55,201 nucleotides of DNA, taken from positions 1-55,201 of the forward strand of contig JAUZRP010000066.1 in NCBI GenBank assembly GCA_030950395.1, read 5' to 3'. This DNA is from Desulfonauticus sp. Lineage in GTDB: Bacteria > Desulfobacterota > Desulfovibrionia > Desulfovibrionales > Desulfonatronovibrionaceae. Shown piece after piece: positions 35,730-45,263 of this stretch. Numbering within the stretch: position 1 is the first letter of the stretch; each line of letters starts with the position of its first letter. A program made the position numbers and the translations under genes. Below the pieces are notes generated by a model that was not told the DNA's origin, made no database searches, and worked only from the letters and a program-made list of their open reading frames with translations.

Positions 35730-36137
35730 ATGAGGGACTTAGAAAATTTTTGTAATAATTTGCAAAATAAAATTTACCAACAAACCGCCCAAGAATTTGG
35801 TCAGGAATTCGTAAAAAGATGGATAAATCCTCAATTTGTGGGTAAACTTGAAAGTTATACCCACAGGGCCAAAGTAAAACCCAGTTGTGGAAGTGTGTTA
35901 GAATTTTATCTGCACGTAGAGCAATCCAAAATAACAGATATTTCTTTTTATACGGATGGTTGTGGGTCCGATTTTGTCTGCGCAGAGGTTGCCTGTGAAT
36001 TGGTAAAAAACAAAGACATAGACTGGGCTCTTAATTTAACCCCTCAAGATATTTTAGCAGTTATTCCCAAATTGCCGTTAGAAAAACACGGAGCTCTATA
36101 TCCTCCAGTAAAAGCCATAAAACAGGCTTTAACCTAA
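35730..36137 (+). CDS. IscU/NifU-like iron-sulfur scaffold protein
   Basis: A 135-residue protein resembling the IscU/NifU N-terminal fold: 'PSCGSVLEFYLHVEQSKITD' with the first Cys near 51, 'YTDGCGSDFVCAEVACELV' with the second near 75, and 'LPLEKHGALYPPVKAIKQAL' at the end. The usual order of three cluster-binding Cys is kept only in part, so it may be a divergent scaffold. Starts 10 bp after the NFACT gene. Confidence 0.7.
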   Translation: MRDLENFCNNLQNKIYQQTAQEFGQEFVKRWINPQFVGKLESYTHRAKVKPSCGSVLEFYLHVEQSKITDISFYTDGCGSDFVCAEVACELVKNKDIDWALNLTPQDILAVIPKLPLEKHGALYPPVKAIKQALT

Positions 36138-36337
36138 TTTTGGGGATAATTAAGACAGAAAGGGTTGTCTGACCTATCAGGCTAACCGTCAATTGTGACT
36201 ATAGACTTTTTAACCCGCAAAAAGTTCTAGCTTTTTGTTTTTAGCCAACCACAGCCTGGAATTGTTTCTAATTAGAACGCATTTAGCCACGAACTAATTT
36301 TTGAGGCAATCTCTTTGCTCGAGAGGGGAAGTTAAGA

Positions 36338-36841
36338 TTAAGTGGATTTTTTCTGCTTTTGAATGGCGTTTTCCACATCTTGAACAACTTCTTGATAGTC
36401 GAGAGGTTCTCCTGCTTTGTAAAGTCCCACTATAGCATTGATTTCTCTTTGAATAAAAGGTTTTTCTAGGTTGAAGTACGACTCCCAGCATTTGATAGCT
36501 TGTTCTAAATCCCCCTCATAGGCAAAACCAAGTCCTTTGTAGAGCAGACAAAAAGGTTCCCTTGGTTTTACTTCTAAAACTTTATCAAAGTATTCTCTAG
36601 AGTTGTCAAATTCGTGTAATCTAAAATAGGCATAAGCACACTTTTTTAGTATTTCTAGGTCAAGATTTTTTTCCTGCTTTAAGGCTGTTTTGTACAGTTT
36701 TATAGCTTCCCTATAACTGCCTTTGGACAAAGCTTTATCTGCTTTTATCAATACTGGACTTAGGCCTGTAAAGGCATTGTCTTTTTTTCTTATTTTTTTA
36801 AACAGACCTGTTAAAAAATCCCTTCTGGAGACCTTTGCCAT
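36338..36841 (-). CDS. TPR-repeat protein with twin-arginine-like N-terminus
   Basis: A 167-residue protein with about three TPR helices pairs (roughly 35-140). It begins 'MAKVSRRDFLTGLF', a good SRRxFL twin-arginine motif, but the following residues are basic (KKIRKKD) and no hydrophobic core comes after, so a working Tat signal is doubtful. Last gene of the lysS-to-lpxI run, 5 bp after lpxI. Confidence 0.7.
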   Translation of the reverse strand: MAKVSRRDFLTGLFKKIRKKDNAFTGLSPVLIKADKALSKGSYREAIKLYKTALKQEKNLDLEILKKCAYAYFRLHEFDNSREYFDKVLEVKPREPFCLLYKGLGFAYEGDLEQAIKCWESYFNLEKPFIQREINAIVGLYKAGEPLDYQEVVQDVENAIQKQKKST

Positions 36842-36846
36842 GTCAA

Positions 36847-37647
36847 TTACTCCACCCCTACAATGGCGATATTGTGTTCATTTGCTTTTTGCAAGCTTTG
36901 ATCTAAATCAAAAAACAAACAATTTTTAGCCTCAAAAAATAGGGCAGAGGCTTTGATTTTTATCATCGTATGGATAGTTTCCAGCCCCAGGGCTGGCATG
37001 TCTATCCTCCTATCCTGACCTGGTTTAAAAGCTTTTAAGACAATACAACCAGGGCCTGCCAGATCGCCTGCTCTTTGTATGGTGGCATTGGTGCCTTCTA
37101 TGGCTTCTACAGCTATAACTATTTTCTCCTTTACTACCAGACATTGACCAATGTCTAATTTTCCAATTTTTTTTAAGATAGGCCAACCAAATTCAAAGGA
37201 GGCCAGCTCGTTTGCTGTGGGCTTTCTAAAAGAAAGTACTCCTTTGGGCGCTATTAAGTGGGGAACAAATTTTTCTATGCCGATAACGTTTAGATTTTCG
37301 CTTTCAAATTCTGAAATAAGGGCTTTAAACAGGGCAGCATCATTGAGGCTTTTTAGTTTAAATAATAACTTAGCAGCCCTAAAGTCTGGCCTTAGACTGA
37401 GGGCTTTTGGTTTGTTTATAGGACCAGCAAAAATTACTTCTTTTACCTGATGTTTTTTGAAAAAGTTTATAACCTTTCCCAGTTGACCCAATTTGACCCA
37501 TAGAAATTTATCTACACAAGAGGACAATTCAGGTTCTGTATGTCCTTTAAAGCCTACGCAAATTACCTGATAATTTTGTTTTTGCGCGTTAGTGGCAATT
37601 AAAAAAGGGAATTGGCCACCTCCTGCAATAAGTCCTAACCTACGCAT
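36847..37647 (-). CDS. lpxI: UDP-2,3-diacylglucosamine pyrophosphatase LpxI
   Basis: A 266-residue enzyme making lipid X in lipid A synthesis, the LpxI type used in place of LpxH. Seen: 'GLIAGGGQFPFLIATNAQ' at the start, 'GPINKP' near 97, 'VEAIEGTNATIQRAGDLAGP' near 180 and 'FKPGQDRRIDMPALGLETI' near 209. It overlaps the end of lpxA by 13 bases. Confidence 0.93.
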   Translation of the reverse strand: MRRLGLIAGGGQFPFLIATNAQKQNYQVICVGFKGHTEPELSSCVDKFLWVKLGQLGKVINFFKKHQVKEVIFAGPINKPKALSLRPDFRAAKLLFKLKSLNDAALFKALISEFESENLNVIGIEKFVPHLIAPKGVLSFRKPTANELASFEFGWPILKKIGKLDIGQCLVVKEKIVIAVEAIEGTNATIQRAGDLAGPGCIVLKAFKPGQDRRIDMPALGLETIHTMIKIKASALFFEAKNCLFFDLDQSLQKANEHNIAIVGVE

Positions 37648-38438
37648 TTGTCTTTGGAAAAGGAAATAATACCGCGTTTACTGTTTTGGACAAAATTAAC
37701 CAGTTTTACAATGCTTTGGTACTGACCAAAATTATTTAAAATTTGTTGTAAGGCCTCTTTTTGGCTAAGGTTAGCCTGCCAGAGCAGGTGAGAGGCCTTT
37801 TTTAGGGCTTGAATTTCTTCTTTGGAGAAACCCTTTCTCTTCAAGCCAATGATATTGGGACCAAACGCTTTGGCCCTTTCTCCTGCTACTAACATATAAG
37901 GCGGCACGTCTTGAGCAACACCAGTTTTACCGCCGATGAACACGTGCTCACCAATGTGCACAAATTGATGTACTGCAGACAAGCCACCGATAACTGCATA
38001 ATTGTCTACTTGCACATGGCCTCCTAAGGTAGCACAATTGGCCATAATAACGTTGTCCCCTATCAGACAGTCGTGGGCCACATGCGTATAAGCCATAAAA
38101 AGACAGTTGGAGCCTACTTGAGTCTTTCCGCCTCCTTCTGCAGTGCCTCGGTGCAGTGTGGTGTATTCTCTAATTTTGTTATTATCACCAACAATCAACC
38201 AGGTTTCTTCGCCAGCAAATTTTAAATCCTGCGGTATTTCCCCTACAAAAGCGTAAGAAAATACGTGATTGTTTTGACCTAATTGGGTAAAAGATTTGAT
38301 CTGAGCAAAAGCATCTATTGTGCAATTATCACCTATGATAGCCTTTTCTTCTATGATTACATAAGGACCTATTTTAATGTTTGTACCAAGCTCAGCTTTT
38401 GGATGGACAATTGCAGTTGGATGTATAGTAACAGACAC
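37635..38438 (-). CDS. lpxA: Acyl-ACP--UDP-N-acetylglucosamine O-acyltransferase
   Basis: A 267-residue left-handed beta-helix enzyme, first step of lipid A synthesis. Hexapeptide repeats run to about 190; the catalytic His is in 'THVAHDCLIGDN' near 122. The start is GTG overlapping the fabZ stop (TAGTG), with GGGAGG before it. Confidence 0.95.
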   Translation of the reverse strand: MSVTIHPTAIVHPKAELGTNIKIGPYVIIEEKAIIGDNCTIDAFAQIKSFTQLGQNNHVFSYAFVGEIPQDLKFAGEETWLIVGDNNKIREYTTLHRGTAEGGGKTQVGSNCLFMAYTHVAHDCLIGDNVIMANCATLGGHVQVDNYAVIGGLSAVHQFVHIGEHVFIGGKTGVAQDVPPYMLVAGERAKAFGPNIIGLKRKGFSKEEIQALKKASHLLWQANLSQKEALQQILNNFGQYQSIVKLVNFVQNSKRGIISFSKDKCVG

Positions 38439-38902
38439 TATTTATCCTCCCTAGGAACAATTGCAGCTGATAATATTCCTTGAGCCGCTATTTCTCCATT
38501 AACTATGGCTTTACCACTCATTTTCCAGAGGTTTAGTTTGTGTTTTTCGTAATAAACTTTTAATATTAAGGTGTCTCCTGGAAATACAGATTTTCGAAAA
38601 CGCACCTTTTCCATCCCTGTGAATAAAAATATTTTGTTATCTACAGCTTCTGGAATACTTTTCATTACCAGAATACCGCCTGCTTGCGCCAAGGATTCTA
38701 AAATCATCACCCCAGGCATTACAGGGTAAGAAGGAAAATGTCCTTGAAAGAAAGGTTCGTTAATGCTTACACACTTTAGGGCTTTAATGTAATTAAAAGC
38801 TTGGTATTCTAAAACCCTATCCACCAGCAAAAAAGGATAACGATGGGGAAGTAAGTCTAAGATGTCTTTACTTACGATCTCTCCTTGCACTTGATCTAAC
38901 AT
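38438..38902 (-). CDS. fabZ: 3-hydroxyacyl-ACP dehydratase
   Basis: A 154-residue hot-dog enzyme of fatty acid synthesis. Seen: 'LLPHRYPFLLVDRV' and the active-site stretch 'FQGHFPSYPVMPGVMILES' with His and Glu. Three bases after lpxD and touching lpxA. Confidence 0.95.
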   Translation of the reverse strand: MLDQVQGEIVSKDILDLLPHRYPFLLVDRVLEYQAFNYIKALKCVSINEPFFQGHFPSYPVMPGVMILESLAQAGGILVMKSIPEAVDNKIFLFTGMEKVRFRKSVFPGDTLILKVYYEKHKLNLWKMSGKAIVNGEIAAQGILSAAIVPREDK

Positions 38903-38905
38903 ACA

Positions 38906-39928
38906 TTACTCCTGAACTTTTGTTTCCAGTTCTTTTACCTTTTCTTCTAATTTTTTGATTTTTTTATACAATTCTGGCAGTTTAGGCAAAATAAGAGAAC
39001 TTCTTAAAAAGGTTTTATGAGGCATAGAAGGCGTGCCTCCTACATCTGTTTGGGGTGGTATGTCTTTACCTACCCCAGATTGAGCAGCTACCCTGCACCC
39101 ATCTCCTAGGTGCAAATGTCCGGCAATCCCCACTTGTCCTCCCAGAATAACTTGTTTGCCCAAAACAGTACTACCGGATATACCCACCTGGGCAACTATT
39201 ATAGAATTTTCACCTACTTGAACATTGTGAGCGATTTGCACGAGATTATCTATCTTTGTTCCAGCTCCAATTTTAGTTTCTCCAATGGCAGCCCTGTCAA
39301 TAGTGGTGTTGGCACCTATCTCCACGTTGTCTTCTACCACTACCTTGCCAATTTGAGGAAATTTTTCCAACCCGCTTTGTCCCTGGGCAAATCCAAAGCC
39401 GTCACTACCCAAAACCGTGCCTGCATGAATGATGACATTATTACCTATTTTGGTGTCACAAAGTAGAGAGACGTTAGGATAAATAGTGCATTGTTCTCCA
39501 ATTTCAACTCTTTCTCCAATGTAAGATCCAGAAAAGATGACTGTATTGGCTCCTATTTTTACACCTTCTCCTATGTAAACAAAAGGATAAACGGTCACAG
39601 TGGGATCTATTTGGGCGGTGGAATGGATAAAAGCTAGTTCACTGATCCCTCTGAAGGTCCCTTGGGGCCTAGCAAACAATTGCACAACTCTAGCAAAATC
39701 AAAGTAAGGATTGGAGCTTATGAGGGCAGAAGAAACTTGGGATGCAAATTCTGAAGAGACTACAACTGCCCCTGCTTTAGTAGTTTTTAAGTGGGGTACA
39801 TATTTGGGATTAGCTAAAAAGCTTAACTCATCCTTTTTAGCTGCTTCCAGAGTATTTACCCCTCGAATTTCTTTATCTTCTCCTTTAAGCTCTAAATTAA
39901 GATATTTTGCTATTTCTGATAAAAGCAT
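38906..39928 (-). CDS. lpxD: UDP-3-O-acylglucosamine N-acyltransferase
   Basis: A 340-residue enzyme: N-terminal uridine-binding domain (1-95), a beta-helix of hexapeptide repeats (about 100-300) with the catalytic His in 'LVQIAHNVQVGEN' near 233, and a C-terminal helix 'KIKKLEEKVKELE'. Its ATG overlaps the stop of the Skp gene (TAATG). Confidence 0.96.
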   Translation of the reverse strand: MLLSEIAKYLNLELKGEDKEIRGVNTLEAAKKDELSFLANPKYVPHLKTTKAGAVVVSSEFASQVSSALISSNPYFDFARVVQLFARPQGTFRGISELAFIHSTAQIDPTVTVYPFVYIGEGVKIGANTVIFSGSYIGERVEIGEQCTIYPNVSLLCDTKIGNNVIIHAGTVLGSDGFGFAQGQSGLEKFPQIGKVVVEDNVEIGANTTIDRAAIGETKIGAGTKIDNLVQIAHNVQVGENSIIVAQVGISGSTVLGKQVILGGQVGIAGHLHLGDGCRVAAQSGVGKDIPPQTDVGGTPSMPHKTFLRSSLILPKLPELYKKIKKLEEKVKELETKVQE

Positions 39929-40476
39929 TATTTTTTACCTGTTTTCTTTTTGTGTTTATTTCTCCAGGCTCGATTTAATTCTGCCATGATCTGATTGGTT
40001 ATGTTGATCGCATCTGTAGTGTATAAAAGGCCACTGGCCCTCATGTCCCAGATGGCAGTATAATGATTTTTTTCTGCATATTGTTTTATTACATCTGCTA
40101 GCATTTGAATGATGGGGCGACTTAACTTTTGTTCTTCTATTTTTATTTTTCTTTGATAAGCCTGCCATAGATCCTGAAAATCTCTAAGCTTTTTTCGAAA
40201 TTCTAACTCTTTGTCCTGTTTTGCTTCCTGGCTTAACACCAGGGCTTGTTTTTGCAATTCTTCTCTTAGAGACTGGAGTTCTTTTTTTTGTTTATCCAGT
40301 TCTTTTTTCATTTTTGCGGTTTTTTTCTTAAGGGTTTCAAAGGCCTCTTTACCGGGATCAGATTGAGAAATTACTTTTTGCATGTCTATGACCCCTATTT
40401 TGGTCTGAGCCAGGGCAAGACCTGTCCAAAACAAAAACAAACTTGCCAAAACTACTCCACTAATACATCTTTTCAT
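39928..40476 (-). CDS. skp: OmpH/Skp-family periplasmic chaperone
   Basis: A 182-residue protein with a signal peptide (1-23, cut near ALA/Q), the usual 'KIGVIDMQKVISQSDPGKEA' start, a long coiled-coil pair (about 50-125) and the C-terminal core. Escorts outer-membrane proteins to BamA, whose gene lies 128 bp upstream on the same strand. Confidence 0.92.
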   Translation of the reverse strand: MKRCISGVVLASLFLFWTGLALAQTKIGVIDMQKVISQSDPGKEAFETLKKKTAKMKKELDKQKKELQSLREELQKQALVLSQEAKQDKELEFRKKLRDFQDLWQAYQRKIKIEEQKLSRPIIQMLADVIKQYAEKNHYTAIWDMRASGLLYTTDAINITNQIMAELNRAWRNKHKKKTGKK

Positions 40477-40604
40477 AGTTAACTCCTTTTAGCTAATGTT
40501 TTTTTACCAAACGGCCACAAGGACCATCGTATTGCTTTACCCCTCATTTAGTGCCTTAGTCCCAAACTGACCTCTCAAAGGTTGTTTTTGAAAGTTAGGG
40601 GTTT

Positions 40605-43277
40605 TTAATAAAATTGTCCAATACTGAATTCTAATTTTTTCGGTCTTTCTCCGTCAAGTTTGTCCAAAGCATAACCAAATTCTAAACGCAATGGTCCAAG
40701 AGGAGAATACCAGCGAATACCAGTACCCACACTTCTATACAGCTTAAAATCCACATCGTGATCTTCATCCCATGTATTTCCAGCATCAAAAAAGAACAAG
40801 CCCAAAATTTGCAACTCTTTGTTGATGGGAAAGAGAAGCTCGTAGTTAGTAAAAAATTCTTTATTTCCTCCTTTATAATCTCCATTATCATACTTGGGAG
40901 CGATTTCTCGCCCGGGGTAGCCACGAATAGAATTTATCCCCCCAAGGTAAAAACGCTCAAAAGAGGGCAATGGTTCATCCCCGTTTTTAGTAAGATATCC
41001 CAGTCTATAATGCCAGTGAAAGGTTAAATTTTTAAAAACAGGTTTGTACCAACTAAAATCATAAATCGTTTTTATAAAGTTGTCATTTCCACCGAGTAAA
41101 CCACCTGCGTATTCTAAGGTAAGAGTATTTTTAGTCCCTTTAGAAGGATTTAACAACCTATCTGTAGTATCTCTGGTAGCCCCAATGGTAAAGACACTGG
41201 CCCAATTGTTGCCTTCCATGTCTTTAATAGTTTGATCTGCATCCGTATCCACATCAGTTATGGTATATTGCTCAATTTTATAACTCCAATATAAATTGGT
41301 GTATTCTCCTAACGGATAGGCAAAGTTGAATTTACTACCTATGGTTTTCTTTTTGTAGTTAAAAAAATCATCTTTTTGTCTATAAACAGATAGCCCTACT
41401 CCCAGTTTACTGTCCTGATAATGAGGATTCCAGAAAGAGGCTACATAACTGGTGCTTTTGCCGCTAAAACTTCCAGAAAGAGAAATGCTGTAACCTTTGC
41501 CAAATAAATTTCGTTCCTGTACAGATGCTGTAAAAAATAGCTTTTCATAAGATGAGTAGCCTGCTCCAGCAGTGAGCATGCCCGTGGGTTTTTCTTTTAC
41601 TTTTACTATAAGATCCATTTGGGCAGGATTGTTGGTAGGCACGGTTTGAATGTCAACAGTGTCAAAATAATCCAGTTTATTTAACCTAACGTTAGATCTT
41701 TTTAATTTTTTTCCACTAAATAAATCACCATCTGCAAGCCTCATCTCTCTTCTGATAACATTGTCCCTGGTGTATTCATTCCCTTCTATAAGAACTCGTC
41801 TTATATAGACTTTTTGTCCTTTACTAGGTATGTAGGTAATAAAGACTAATTGTTTTTTAGGATCTGTTTTAATCTGGACATCGCAATCTGCAAAAGCATA
41901 GCCATAATTGGTATAATAATCAGCAATAGCCTGTAAGTCTTTTCTAAGCACAGACCGGTCAAAATATTTATGCTCTTTTGCATATTCATCCATTTGAATA
42001 ATGTTCAAGAGATCTTTTTCTGGAAAAATAATATCACCTGCAAACTTTACTCCACCTACTCTATATCTGTTTCCTTCTACTACGTTAAAGGTGATGTATA
42101 TACCGTCATTTTTAAATTTTACTTCTGGTTTACCCACCCGTGCGTTGATAAACCCTCTGTTAGCGTAATAAGCCTCTAGGGCAGCAGCATCTCTATCCAA
42201 AAGCTCTTCTTTTAAGATGCCAGAACCTGTTATCCAGGAGAAAAATCCTCTTTCTCCTAGAGCCAATTGATCTTTAAGTTCATCCGGATCGATTTGTTTA
42301 GCTCCTTTTATAGTGATTTTTTTGATGTATAGCTTTGGTCCTTCTTTAATTTTAAAAATTAAACGAGCCTGTTTATTATCTACGGTTTCTATTTTATAAG
42401 AGACCTGCACTTTATAATACCCCTTTTTCTTATACAAGGCTCTTATCTTTTCCAGGTCTTCAGCCAGAATGGAAGGATTTAGCACAGTTCCAGTTTTAGT
42501 AGAAATAGTAGATAAGATATCATCTTCACTAATAGCTTTAGCTCCTTCTACAGAAATTGCTTTTATAAGAGGTTTTTCTTTAACCTTGATGATAATTTTT
42601 TTGCCTTCAGGTGTATCCTGGACCAAAAAACGAATGTCATCAAAATAGCCTAATTTGTAAAGAGATTTTAGATCCTGATTTAATTTTTTAGCATCAAAGA
42701 TATCGCCTTTTTGGGTATGTAAGTGGAGTAAAATTACTTCTTTATCAAGGATTTTATTGCCTTCCACCTCGATACTAACTATTTTTTCTTTTTTCAAAAG
42801 CTCTAATTTTATATTTTTTGTCAGTTCATCCACTGCAGGTAGTAAATTAATAAGTCCTTTTTTTACCACGAAAAAAGCTTTAGGAGATTGAGTACCATAG
42901 GCATCTACTAGCCGAGTATCAATGCTTATGGTCTGTCCTACTTTGTTAAAACTACCATAAAGACCATAAGATGCATTTAGCAAAAGGGATAAATCTTTTA
43001 CCGTGTCTATATCCAAATAATTTATATTTTCTTTTTCCAGAAGATTGTCCACTGTTTTTAAGTCTATTACTTTAAAACCTTTTTTCTCTAATCTGCTTTT
43101 TATAAGAGCTGGTAAATCTTTTTTTAGATAAGATAAATTTTGATCCGCATTTATTTCAAAGGGAAAGACAGCTATGGTTATTTTTTTGGCCAGACATAAC
43201 TGAGGTAAAACTAAAAAAGATAAAATAAAACCAGAAATCAAAGTTAAAAATTTGAGTTGAATACATTTAATTTTCAT
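40605..43277 (-). CDS. bamA: Outer-membrane assembly factor BamA with extra N-terminal domain
   Basis: An 890-residue protein. After the signal peptide (1-30) comes an extra domain (about 31-165, 'KITIAVFPFEINADQNLSYL') resembling the TolB-N/CsgG-like fold, then five POTRA domains (about 170-545) and a 16-strand barrel region ending in an aromatic residue ('EFSIGQFY'). BamA inserts beta-barrels in the outer membrane. E. coli BamA has no such extra domain. It overlaps lolD by 11 bases. Confidence 0.94.
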   Translation of the reverse strand: MKIKCIQLKFLTLISGFILSFLVLPQLCLAKKITIAVFPFEINADQNLSYLKKDLPALIKSRLEKKGFKVIDLKTVDNLLEKENINYLDIDTVKDLSLLLNASYGLYGSFNKVGQTISIDTRLVDAYGTQSPKAFFVVKKGLINLLPAVDELTKNIKLELLKKEKIVSIEVEGNKILDKEVILLHLHTQKGDIFDAKKLNQDLKSLYKLGYFDDIRFLVQDTPEGKKIIIKVKEKPLIKAISVEGAKAISEDDILSTISTKTGTVLNPSILAEDLEKIRALYKKKGYYKVQVSYKIETVDNKQARLIFKIKEGPKLYIKKITIKGAKQIDPDELKDQLALGERGFFSWITGSGILKEELLDRDAAALEAYYANRGFINARVGKPEVKFKNDGIYITFNVVEGNRYRVGGVKFAGDIIFPEKDLLNIIQMDEYAKEHKYFDRSVLRKDLQAIADYYTNYGYAFADCDVQIKTDPKKQLVFITYIPSKGQKVYIRRVLIEGNEYTRDNVIRREMRLADGDLFSGKKLKRSNVRLNKLDYFDTVDIQTVPTNNPAQMDLIVKVKEKPTGMLTAGAGYSSYEKLFFTASVQERNLFGKGYSISLSGSFSGKSTSYVASFWNPHYQDSKLGVGLSVYRQKDDFFNYKKKTIGSKFNFAYPLGEYTNLYWSYKIEQYTITDVDTDADQTIKDMEGNNWASVFTIGATRDTTDRLLNPSKGTKNTLTLEYAGGLLGGNDNFIKTIYDFSWYKPVFKNLTFHWHYRLGYLTKNGDEPLPSFERFYLGGINSIRGYPGREIAPKYDNGDYKGGNKEFFTNYELLFPINKELQILGLFFFDAGNTWDEDHDVDFKLYRSVGTGIRWYSPLGPLRLEFGYALDKLDGERPKKLEFSIGQFY

Positions 43278-43995
43278 ACAAATGTCCTGTCCTTAAAAAA
43301 TATTTTTTTTGCATCAGGTTAGCTAAGGCCAGATTATGGGTTACTATAATTAAAGTAGTACCTATTTCCTGATTTAAAGTGCAAAGAAGTTTTCCTATTT
43401 TTTCTCCATTTTCTTCGTCTAGATTGCCCGTTGGTTCGTCTCCTAAAATAACTTCTGGTCTCAATAGAATAGCTCTGGCAATGGCAACGCGTTGTTTTTC
43501 CCCGCCGGAAAGCACAGGTATAGAAGCATTTAGTTTGTGCTCCATACCTACCAGAGTCAATGCTTCTTGAGCCAGAGAAAATACGTGTTTACGCTTCATA
43601 CCCTGGATAATGCCCGGTAAAGCAACGTTTTCCAGGACGTTTAATTCTGGTAATAAATGATGAAATTGAAACACAAAACCAAGTTTTTGATTTCTAAACA
43701 CGGCTTTGTCTTTTTCAGATAAAGTATGTAAGTTTTTATTGGTAAAAAACACCTTTCCTCTGGTGGGAGTATCTAAGGTGCCCATTAGGTGCAGTAAAGT
43801 GGATTTACCACACCCAGAGCTGCCTAGTATTGCTATTCTCTCTCCTTTGTGAATAGTTAAGTTAATGTCTTTTAGCACAGTTATTTGCTCTGTGCCAGAA
43901 ACAAAAGTTTTTTGCACGTGTTCCAATTTATATAAAATCTCAATAGTTTTATTTTTAGGATTATCTGGTTGTAAGTTTTGGCAATTATCTATCAT
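43267..43995 (-). CDS. lolD: Lipoprotein-releasing ABC transporter ATPase LolD
   Basis: A 242-residue ATPase: Walker A 'GSSGCGKST' near 58, Q-loop region '[14 protein letters not shown]', signature '[14 protein letters not shown]' near 163, Walker B '[12 protein letters not shown]'. It powers extraction of lipoproteins from the inner membrane. Located 38 bp after the permease and overlapping bamA. Confidence 0.93.
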   Translation of the reverse strand: MIDNCQNLQPDNPKNKTIEILYKLEHVQKTFVSGTEQITVLKDINLTIHKGERIAILGSSGCGKSTLLHLMGTLDTPTRGKVFFTNKNLHTLSEKDKAVFRNQKLGFVFQFHHLLPELNVLENVALPGIIQGMKRKHVFSLAQEALTLVGMEHKLNASIPVLSGGEKQRVAIARAILLRPEVILGDEPTGNLDEENGEKIGKLLCTLNQEIGTTLIIVTHNLALANLMQKKYFLRTGHLYEN

Positions 43996-44033
43996 TTATT
44001 TTTTTAAACCTTAAGATATTTTATATTTTAATT

Positions 44034-45257
44034 TTATTCATAACGTAGAGCAATCGCTGGTTCTAATTTGGCAGCTTGTTTTGCTGGATATAGTGTGGCC
44101 AAAAAGCAAAGAAAAATTGCTGTACAACCAATGATAATTAAATCAGAATATTTTAATAAAATAGGTAAATGATCGATATAATATACGCCTTTTGGTAATT
44201 TTATAAATTGATATTTTTTTAACAAAAAGCAAATACTAAGTCCTACTATATAACCTAAAAATGTTCCAATTATTCCAATAACTATTCCTTGGAACATAAA
44301 TATTTTCTTGATGCGTTTGGGAGTTGCTCCCATAGATATCATTACGGCAATATCTTTTGTTTTTTCTGTGACGAGCATAATTAAAGCAGTTACAATACTA
44401 AAAGTGCCAACTAGGATAATCATGGACAAAATAATGCCCATAGCTGTTTTTTCTAGTTTTAGAGCAGAAAATAGATTTTTGTTCATTTCTATCCAGTTGC
44501 GGGTATAATAAGGATAACCAAGCTGTTCAAGGATTTTTTTAGCCAGTAAAGGGGCCTTATAAATATCAAACACTCTTACTTCCAGAGCTGTAATGCTATT
44601 TTTCTTTAGCCCTAGCATTTTTTGGGCCTGTCTTAAGGAAATATAGCCAAGGGAAGAATCGTATTCGTACATACCAGTGTTAAATATGCCAATTAGTTCA
44701 AAGGTAACAATTTTGGGTGTAAAACCTATACTGGTTTTTTTGCTGCTAGGAGCTAGGATGTTGACTTTGCTGCCCAGAGTTAGGCCTAATTGAGACACGA
44801 GTTCTTTTCCCAGAATAATGCCAGGGAAAGGAGAGCTTTGATCTAATCTTGCAATGTTGCCTGCTACTAAGGTTTTGGATAGTTCAAATACTTTTGCGTC
44901 TTGGGGTCTGATGCCTCGTAAAATAAGTCCTTTTACTCCACCTGGGCCACTGGCCATAACTTCACTGTATAAAAAAGGAGCAACGCTTTTTATTCCTTGA
45001 ATTTTTTTGGTTAGTTGAATTATCCGACTATAGTTTTGAATAGGTCCAGTGTAACTGCCTATTATAATGTGGGCATTTACTCCCAAAATTTTGTTTTCTA
45101 AATTTTGGCTAAAACCATTCATTACTCCAAGCACAATAATGAGGGCTGCTACTCCCAGGGCCACTCCTAAAATAGAGATAATCGTAATAATGGAGATAAA
45201 ACTTTGTTTTTGTCTGGTTAACAGGTATTTTTTGGCAATAAAAAGTTCAAAATTCAT
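44034..45257 (-). CDS. lolC: Lipoprotein-releasing permease LolC/LolE
   Basis: A 407-residue membrane protein of the MacB/FtsX fold: one N-terminal helix (about 20-45), a large periplasmic domain (about 50-260), and three C-terminal helices. 'FIAKKYLLTRQKQSFISIIT' at the start is typical. Only one permease gene is present, so it likely forms a homodimer (the LolF situation) with LolD. Starts 6 bp after lysS. Confidence 0.9.
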   Translation of the reverse strand: MNFELFIAKKYLLTRQKQSFISIITIISILGVALGVAALIIVLGVMNGFSQNLENKILGVNAHIIIGSYTGPIQNYSRIIQLTKKIQGIKSVAPFLYSEVMASGPGGVKGLILRGIRPQDAKVFELSKTLVAGNIARLDQSSPFPGIILGKELVSQLGLTLGSKVNILAPSSKKTSIGFTPKIVTFELIGIFNTGMYEYDSSLGYISLRQAQKMLGLKKNSITALEVRVFDIYKAPLLAKKILEQLGYPYYTRNWIEMNKNLFSALKLEKTAMGIILSMIILVGTFSIVTALIMLVTEKTKDIAVMISMGATPKRIKKIFMFQGIVIGIIGTFLGYIVGLSICFLLKKYQFIKLPKGVYYIDHLPILLKYSDLIIIGCTAIFLCFLATLYPAKQAAKLEPAIALRYE

Positions 45258-45263
45258 TAGGCC

